From: a virus
IMG/VR virus record: IMGVR_UViG_3300042559_001825
Span: 1-37,681 of that record
DNA length: 37,681 bases
Reading direction: 5' to 3' (one strand)
Translations under genes and position numbers: made by a program
Notes under the pieces: model-generated
Told to the model about the DNA's origin: nothing
Databases searched by the model: none
What the model saw: the letters and a program-made list of their open reading frames with translations, nothing else
Part shown: positions 36,247-37,681 of the stretch, piece by piece
Layout: every line of letters starts with the position of its first letter
Numbering within the stretch: position 1 is the first letter of the stretch

Positions 36247-36265
36247 TACCATATAAACAATAAAA
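36229..36265. promoter_or_regulatory. Perfect 13-bp inverted repeat: candidate operator
   Basis: TTTTATTGTTTAT (36229-36241) and its exact complement ATAAACAATAAAA (36253-36265) are separated by 11 bases. The repeat covers the -7 box and the expected start of the sigma-gene promoter, so a dimeric repressor bound here would block it. A hairpin in the early leader is the other reading. No T-tract follows, so it is not a terminator. Confidence 0.6.
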
Positions 36266-36283
36266 CTGCTCTTGCCAACAATT

Positions 36284-37099
36284 ATGAAAAAATCCATCAT
36301 CATCAACACAGAGGAGATCCAGCAGTATATCAAGGATATCCGTAAAATTCCAGTAATTTCACACGAAAGACAAGAGGAAATTTTTAAACTTCTAATTTCC
36401 AAACAAACACCCAAAAAAGAGAAGACGGATTTACTCAATGAGTTGGTTGTCGGTAATTTAAGATTTGTTATATCTGTCGCGAAGATGTATCAGAGTCAAG
36501 GTATGGACATTATGGATTTAATTTCAGAAGGAAATATCGGATTGATAAAAGCGGCAGAAAGATTTGACCCAACTAGCGGTCTCAAATTTATTTCATATGC
36601 AGTATGGTGGGTTAAACAATCAATTATGGCATCTCTTAATGAGAACGCTCGTACAATTAGAATTCCATCTAACTTAGTTCAAGAGGCTCAGAAACAAAGA
36701 AAGAAAGAAGAGATTGGTGTTGAAGATCAATTTTATTTAGATAAGGACATTGAACAACCCGTTGGACAAAATCTACCTTATTGTATTGGTTTATATAATG
36801 AAATTAATGAGGATGGTGACACTCTTATTGACTTAATTCCAAATAAGAACGCCGACGACCCAGAACAATTTTTAAATTCACCTGAAGAGATAAAGAAAAA
36901 AGTTGCCTTAATGTTAAACGTTTTAGATGATAGAGAAAAAATCATCATTACAAAATATTATGGATTAACCGGAATTGAGTCTAATTTAGATGATTTGGGT
37001 GAGGAATTCGGTTGTACTAAAGAACGTATTAGACAATTACGTGATAAGGCCATCAAAAAGTTACGTAACGAGAGTTTTGGTCTACTAAACTATTTATAA
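36284..37099 (+). CDS. Phage sigma-70 family factor, RpoD-like, with short region 3
   Basis: A 271-aa sigma factor that would redirect host RNA polymerase to phage promoters. Region 1.2 (IQQYIKDIRKIPVI) is followed by region 2 (ELVVGNLRFVISVAKMYQ, DLISEGNIGLIKAAERF, KFISYAVWWVKQSI). Region 4 has LDDREKIIITKYYGL and a helix-turn-helix (LDDLGEEFGCTKERIRQLRDKAIKKLR). Between RIPSNLV and LIDLIPN only about 47 residues remain, fewer than in a typical RpoD, so region 3 is reduced. The ATG at 36284 is chosen; the in-frame TTG at 36272 is a poorer start. It may drive the TATTTATA promoters, which is inference. Its own promoter overlaps an inverted repeat. Confidence 0.9.
   Translation: MKKSIIINTEEIQQYIKDIRKIPVISHERQEEIFKLLISKQTPKKEKTDLLNELVVGNLRFVISVAKMYQSQGMDIMDLISEGNIGLIKAAERFDPTSGLKFISYAVWWVKQSIMASLNENARTIRIPSNLVQEAQKQRKKEEIGVEDQFYLDKDIEQPVGQNLPYCIGLYNEINEDGDTLIDLIPNKNADDPEQFLNSPEEIKKKVALMLNVLDDREKIIITKYYGLTGIESNLDDLGEEFGCTKERIRQLRDKAIKKLRNESFGLLNYL
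37091..37098 (+). promoter_or_regulatory. TATTTATA motif overlapping the sigma-gene stop
   Basis: TATTTATA overlaps the last codons of the sigma gene (Tyr-Leu-stop) and lies 29 bases before the next ATG. The sequence is partly fixed by coding, so promoter function is less certain here than at the other copies. Confidence 0.3.
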
Positions 37100-37127
37100 A
37101 AATAAAAATTATTCCTATTATTATAAT

Positions 37128-37421
37128 ATGAAAAAGCTAATCGAATTAATTAAAACATATAAACTTCAGATATTGATTTTTTTAACAGTCATTTTCTTTT
37201 TTCGCTCTTGCAGTAATTCAAGTAAAGTGGATAAGTTAGAAAAAAATGAAAAGAAAAACGTTGCAACGATTGATAGTCTTAAAGTTGCACATAAAAATGA
37301 AAAAATAGGTATTCATAGTTTTTATGATAATTGGATCACACAAAAAGATAGAGGACCACAATTAATGGAACTTCATTTTATTGTTAAAGAAAACCTAAAA
37401 AAAGAACAAGAATCTAAATGA
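37128..37421 (+). CDS. Small membrane-anchored protein, 97 aa
   Basis: A 97-aa protein with a positively charged N-terminus, one transmembrane helix at residues about 12-26, and a charged helical remainder (KVDKLEKNEKKN). It has Cys28 right after the helix, but the preceding residues do not form a good lipobox. The general plan resembles the spanin-like gene at 34455. Its stop overlaps the next start as ATGA, so it is coupled to the truncated membrane protein downstream. No family is recognised. Confidence 0.65.
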   Translation: MKKLIELIKTYKLQILIFLTVIFFFRSCSNSSKVDKLEKNEKKNVATIDSLKVAHKNEKIGIHSFYDNWITQKDRGPQLMELHFIVKENLKKEQESK

Positions 37422-37681
37422 AAAATTGGTTTAATAAAAATTATAAAACATTAATCATTGCTGCGTTCTTGATACCTATCTTGACCGTGGCTGTGGTTTC
37501 TATTTCACACGTTACCGAATGGTACGGTTTATCTAATCCAGTAACTTGGGCGGTATACCTATCAATTGGTATTGAAATTGCTGCGTTATCTGCGTTGGCT
37601 GCTATCTCAGCAAATATGGGGTCTAAAGTTTATTTTCCATTTGCAATTGTAACTATCGTACAATTCATTGGTAACATCTTC
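37418..37681 (+). CDS. Multi-pass membrane protein, 3'-truncated
   Basis: The ATG at 37418 overlaps the previous stop (ATGA), and the frame stays open to the window end, giving 88 residues. Three hydrophobic segments are visible: LIIAAFLIPILTVAVVSI (12-29), TWAVYLSIGIEIAALSALAAI (43-63) and YFPFAIVTIVQFIGNIF (72-88). The sequence between the first two contains HVTEWYGLSNP. It is an integral inner-membrane protein; function cannot be read from the visible part. Confidence 0.65.
   Translation, partial: MKNWFNKNYKTLIIAAFLIPILTVAVVSISHVTEWYGLSNPVTWAVYLSIGIEIAALSALAAISANMGSKVYFPFAIVTIVQFIGNIF

Noticed and set aside
36272-36283. TTG at 36272 as start of the sigma gene
   Set aside because: An ATG four codons later begins a typical MKKS N-terminus, and TTG starts are not needed elsewhere in this window.
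1-37681. Shine-Dalgarno sites and tRNA genes
   Set aside because: Leaders are AT-rich without consistent AGGAGG-like runs at the right distance, and no cloverleaf or TTCRANNY-type T-arm pattern stood out on reading; a tRNA search program was not available.

Overview
The window is a single-direction block of a large tailed bacteriophage genome (Caudoviricetes) whose host is most likely a member of the Bacteroidota. The phage assignment rests on baseplate/tail-type structural genes followed by a phage recombination and replication set, with every gene on the + strand, tightly packed and often overlapping. The Bacteroidota assignment is an inference from four signs: SprB-type gliding-adhesin repeats in two proteins, AT-rich leaders with no Shine-Dalgarno sequences, promoter elements of the TTTG-N19/21-TAnnTTTG type, and a RpoD-like sigma factor. 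No tRNA, integrase, capsid, terminase or endolysin gene was seen in this window.

Positions 1-10377 hold structural genes linked by TAATG overlaps or short gaps: a 5'-truncated protein, two further proteins (one with a PKD-like fold), a 305-aa protein and a 1900-aa protein. The last has a tail-protein-I-like KGTR region near its N-terminal quarter and a long Thr/Pro stalk near its C-terminus. Positions 10405-25997 form an unusual accessory structural region. It holds a 1179-aa protein with internal hydrophobic helices and an SprB-like domain, several proteins built as a distinct head plus a (T/S)xTPT stalk plus a distinct tail, a 1268-aa protein with cadherin-like and SprB-like repeats, a Hint (intein-like) protein, a nucleotidyltransferase-fold protein and a 740-aa structural protein. 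A Cys-containing LDCxFDVD module alternates with the Thr/Pro stalk in three of these genes, and one 42-bp stretch is identical in two genes 6.4 kb apart.

Positions 26036-33674 hold DNA metabolism: a RuvC-like resolvase, a DnaG-type primase, a RecB/Cas4-like nuclease, and SbcD/gp47-like and SbcC/gp46-like recombination proteins, with small hypothetical genes between them. Positions 33721-37681 hold a ClpP protease with an intact triad, a run of small membrane or exported proteins that could be a lysis or envelope cassette, a sigma-70 factor with a shortened region 3, and a truncated multi-pass membrane protein.

Two promoter classes can be read. Structural and some membrane genes are preceded by TATTTATA, often only four bases before the start codon, which implies leaderless messages. 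The replication, clpP and sigma region instead carries host-like pairs, TTTC/TTTG then 19-20 bases then TAnnnTTN. The sigma promoter sits inside a perfect 13-bp inverted repeat. One host-like promoter drives no obvious gene: it is followed by a GAAA-capped hairpin and an intrinsic terminator, so it looks like a complete small-RNA unit of about 70 nt. A working model is that host-like promoters run first, the phage sigma is made under operator control, and that sigma then turns on the TATTTATA promoters of the fibre and tail genes.
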